Origin: Bacteroidales bacterium M6
GTDB taxonomy: Bacteria > Bacteroidota > Bacteroidia > Bacteroidales > Muribaculaceae
NCBI GenBank assembly: GCA_001689485.1
Contig: LUJQ01000020.1
Location: forward strand, 1 to 32,984
DNA length: 32,984 bases
Direction of reading: 5' to 3'
This document shows positions 31,682-32,984 of this stretch, piece by piece; the first letter of the stretch is position 1, and each line of letters begins with the position of its first letter. Under the pieces are notes generated by a model. It did not search any database and was not told the origin of the DNA. It saw only the letters and a list, made by a program, of their open reading frames with translations. Position numbers and translations under genes: made by a program.

Positions 31682-32943
31682 TCCACCTCCTCCAGTCTGA
31701 ACCCTATGTTCCTAAGCTGTTCCCAGTATTCGGGATAGCTCTTTGTCACACTCTCAACACCGTCGAGCACTATCCCCGGCACATAAATGCCCACCGGCGC
31801 CAGGGCCATGGCTATACGGTGGTCGCCATGGGCGTCAAGCACGGGTATCTGCGCTACGGGATGCCCCTTACCGTCCCATTCAAGGCCGAAATCACGCACC
31901 TTTTCGACACGACGCCCGATTTTATCCATCTCAAGGCATATCGCCCCCAGACGGTCGCTCTCCTTTACCCCAAGGTTGCCAAGCCCGGTAAACCTGAAAG
32001 GCACACCTATCAGGCAGCAGGTAACGGCAAGGGCCGGGGCAAGGTCGGGATTTTCCACAAGGTCGAGGTCAAGCCTGCCGTAAACCTCAGGCGAGGGGGT
32101 CAGCTCCGTGGCACCCGGTGTCTCCTCGGATGACACGGTCAGCACACCGAGGCATTCGAAGAAACGCGCGGCGGCGCGGTCACCCTGCAAGGTATCCTCT
32201 TTCAGGTTGGTAAGGGTTATCCATCCTGCCGACAATGCGGAAATCTCATACCAGAAGGCCGCTGCCGACCAATCCCCCTCCGACGGCTGGGAAAACGCCC
32301 TGTAGCTTCCCGGCGGCACGGTTATCTGCAACGGCTGGAGTTCGGCCTCGACCCCGCGTTGCGCCATCATGCCGAGCGTCATCCTGATATAAGGCAACGA
32401 CACCGGCTCGCCCTCGAAACGGAGGGTAAGCCCGCGCCGCATAAACGGGGCAATCATCAGCAATGCCGAAATGAATTGCGACGACACGGTGGCATCAATA
32501 GCTATATCCCCCCCTTCAAGCTCACGCCCGGTGATTCTCACCGGGGCAAAGCCTTCGGCACCAAGACATTCTATCTTGGCGCCACAATCCCTCAGAGCCT
32601 GTATCAGTGGTTGCATCGGGCGCTCGCACAGGCGTTCGCTACCCGACAAGGTCACATCACATCCGGGACGGGATGCAAAAAACGCCGTCAGGAACCGCAA
32701 CGCTGCACCCGAAGCGCCCATGTCGACGGTAACAGGCTTGCCATTTGCACCGGCATATACGGCCAATGCACCGGTTATAACAGCCGTATCGTCACAAACA
32801 GCTATCCCTGGTGAATCACACGCCGCAACACCCTGGGTCAAAGCATCGAACACAAGCGCCCTGGTGGATATACTTTTAGAGAGAGGCAGCGTCACCACTG
32901 CCTCTTCAATCAATTCCTCGGGAGGATATATCGCAAATTTCAT
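31678..32943 (-). CDS. aroA: 3-phosphoshikimate 1-carboxyvinyltransferase (EPSP synthase)
   Basis: Transfers the enolpyruvyl group of phosphoenolpyruvate to shikimate-3-phosphate in the chorismate pathway, in the cytoplasm. The 421-residue protein is full length. Motifs are LPLSKSISTRAL (the usual family form is SNRAL), MGASGAALRFLTAF (the family has GNAGTAMRP; the Gly96 equivalent is kept, Thr97 and Pro101 equivalents are Ala and Phe), SERLCERPMQPLIQAL, GVKESDRLG and DAHGDHRIAMALA. It leads the block and overlaps the CCGxHxxC gene by 4 nt. The start at 32943 leaves 41 nt to the window edge, too little to see its promoter. Confidence 0.94.
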   Translation of the reverse strand: MKFAIYPPEELIEEAVVTLPLSKSISTRALVFDALTQGVAACDSPGIAVCDDTAVITGALAVYAGANGKPVTVDMGASGAALRFLTAFFASRPGCDVTLSGSERLCERPMQPLIQALRDCGAKIECLGAEGFAPVRITGRELEGGDIAIDATVSSQFISALLMIAPFMRRGLTLRFEGEPVSLPYIRMTLGMMAQRGVEAELQPLQITVPPGSYRAFSQPSEGDWSAAAFWYEISALSAGWITLTNLKEDTLQGDRAAARFFECLGVLTVSSEETPGATELTPSPEVYGRLDLDLVENPDLAPALAVTCCLIGVPFRFTGLGNLGVKESDRLGAICLEMDKIGRRVEKVRDFGLEWDGKGHPVAQIPVLDAHGDHRIAMALAPVGIYVPGIVLDGVESVTKSYPEYWEQLRNIGFRLEEVE

Positions 32944-32984
32944 CTATAATTGTAGGTACAATAGTTCGTTAAAAAATATTCATA

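Overview
The window looks like a chromosomal segment of a Bacteroidales bacterium, most plausibly Muribaculaceae or a close relative (inference). The reasons are that promoters fit the Bacteroidota form TTTG / 19-20 nt / TAnnTTTG rather than E. coli -35/-10, that ribosome binding sites are A-rich rather than Shine-Dalgarno, that secreted proteins end in Por-type C-terminal sorting modules, and that PorU-like C25 proteases, Omp28-family proteins and DUF6029 are present. It is ordinary vertically inherited chromosome: I see no phage, integron, transposase or CRISPR array.

Layout. 1-2506 (+): uracil phosphoribosyltransferase and a short malic enzyme without the usual phosphotransacetylase tail. 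2532-5773 (-): LD-carboxypeptidase and a radical SAM protein, then frr and pyrH (order of transcription pyrH to frr). 5774-6482: a non-coding stretch holding the C-terminal remnant of a secreted protein. 6483-9827 (+): a 1114-residue secreted multidomain protein. 10255-12726 (+): three consecutive FKBP prolyl isomerases, predicted for cytoplasm, periplasm and lipid-anchored envelope. 12727-13202: gene-free, rich in hairpins. 13203-13818 (-): rpsT between two identical tRNA-Glu genes. 14028-14753 (+): recO.

14807-23169 (-) is the most distinctive block: two PorU-like C25 proteases of about 1150 residues, separated by the redox regulator rex and a degenerate fumarylacetoacetate-hydrolase-fold protein. 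A perfect 21-bp inverted repeat lies in the rex leader, and two overlapping perfect palindromes sit inside the first porU-like gene. 23405-29224 (-) is a five-gene envelope cluster: a TlpA-like thioredoxin, a DUF6029 beta-barrel, an Omp28-like lipoprotein with CxxC, a small secreted protein with a Cys cluster, and a large secreted Omp28-family protein with CxxC. Together these suggest an uncharacterised extracytoplasmic thiol or metal system. 29582-32943 (-): aroA, a small membrane-anchored CCGxHxxC protein, a znuB-type permease and a membrane-anchored GH25 lysozyme; aroA overlaps the small protein gene and the permease gene overlaps the lysozyme gene, each by an ATGA overlap.

Functions and residues were assigned by reading translations and recalling family motifs; no database search was possible. 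Predicted promoters and terminators are pattern matches only.
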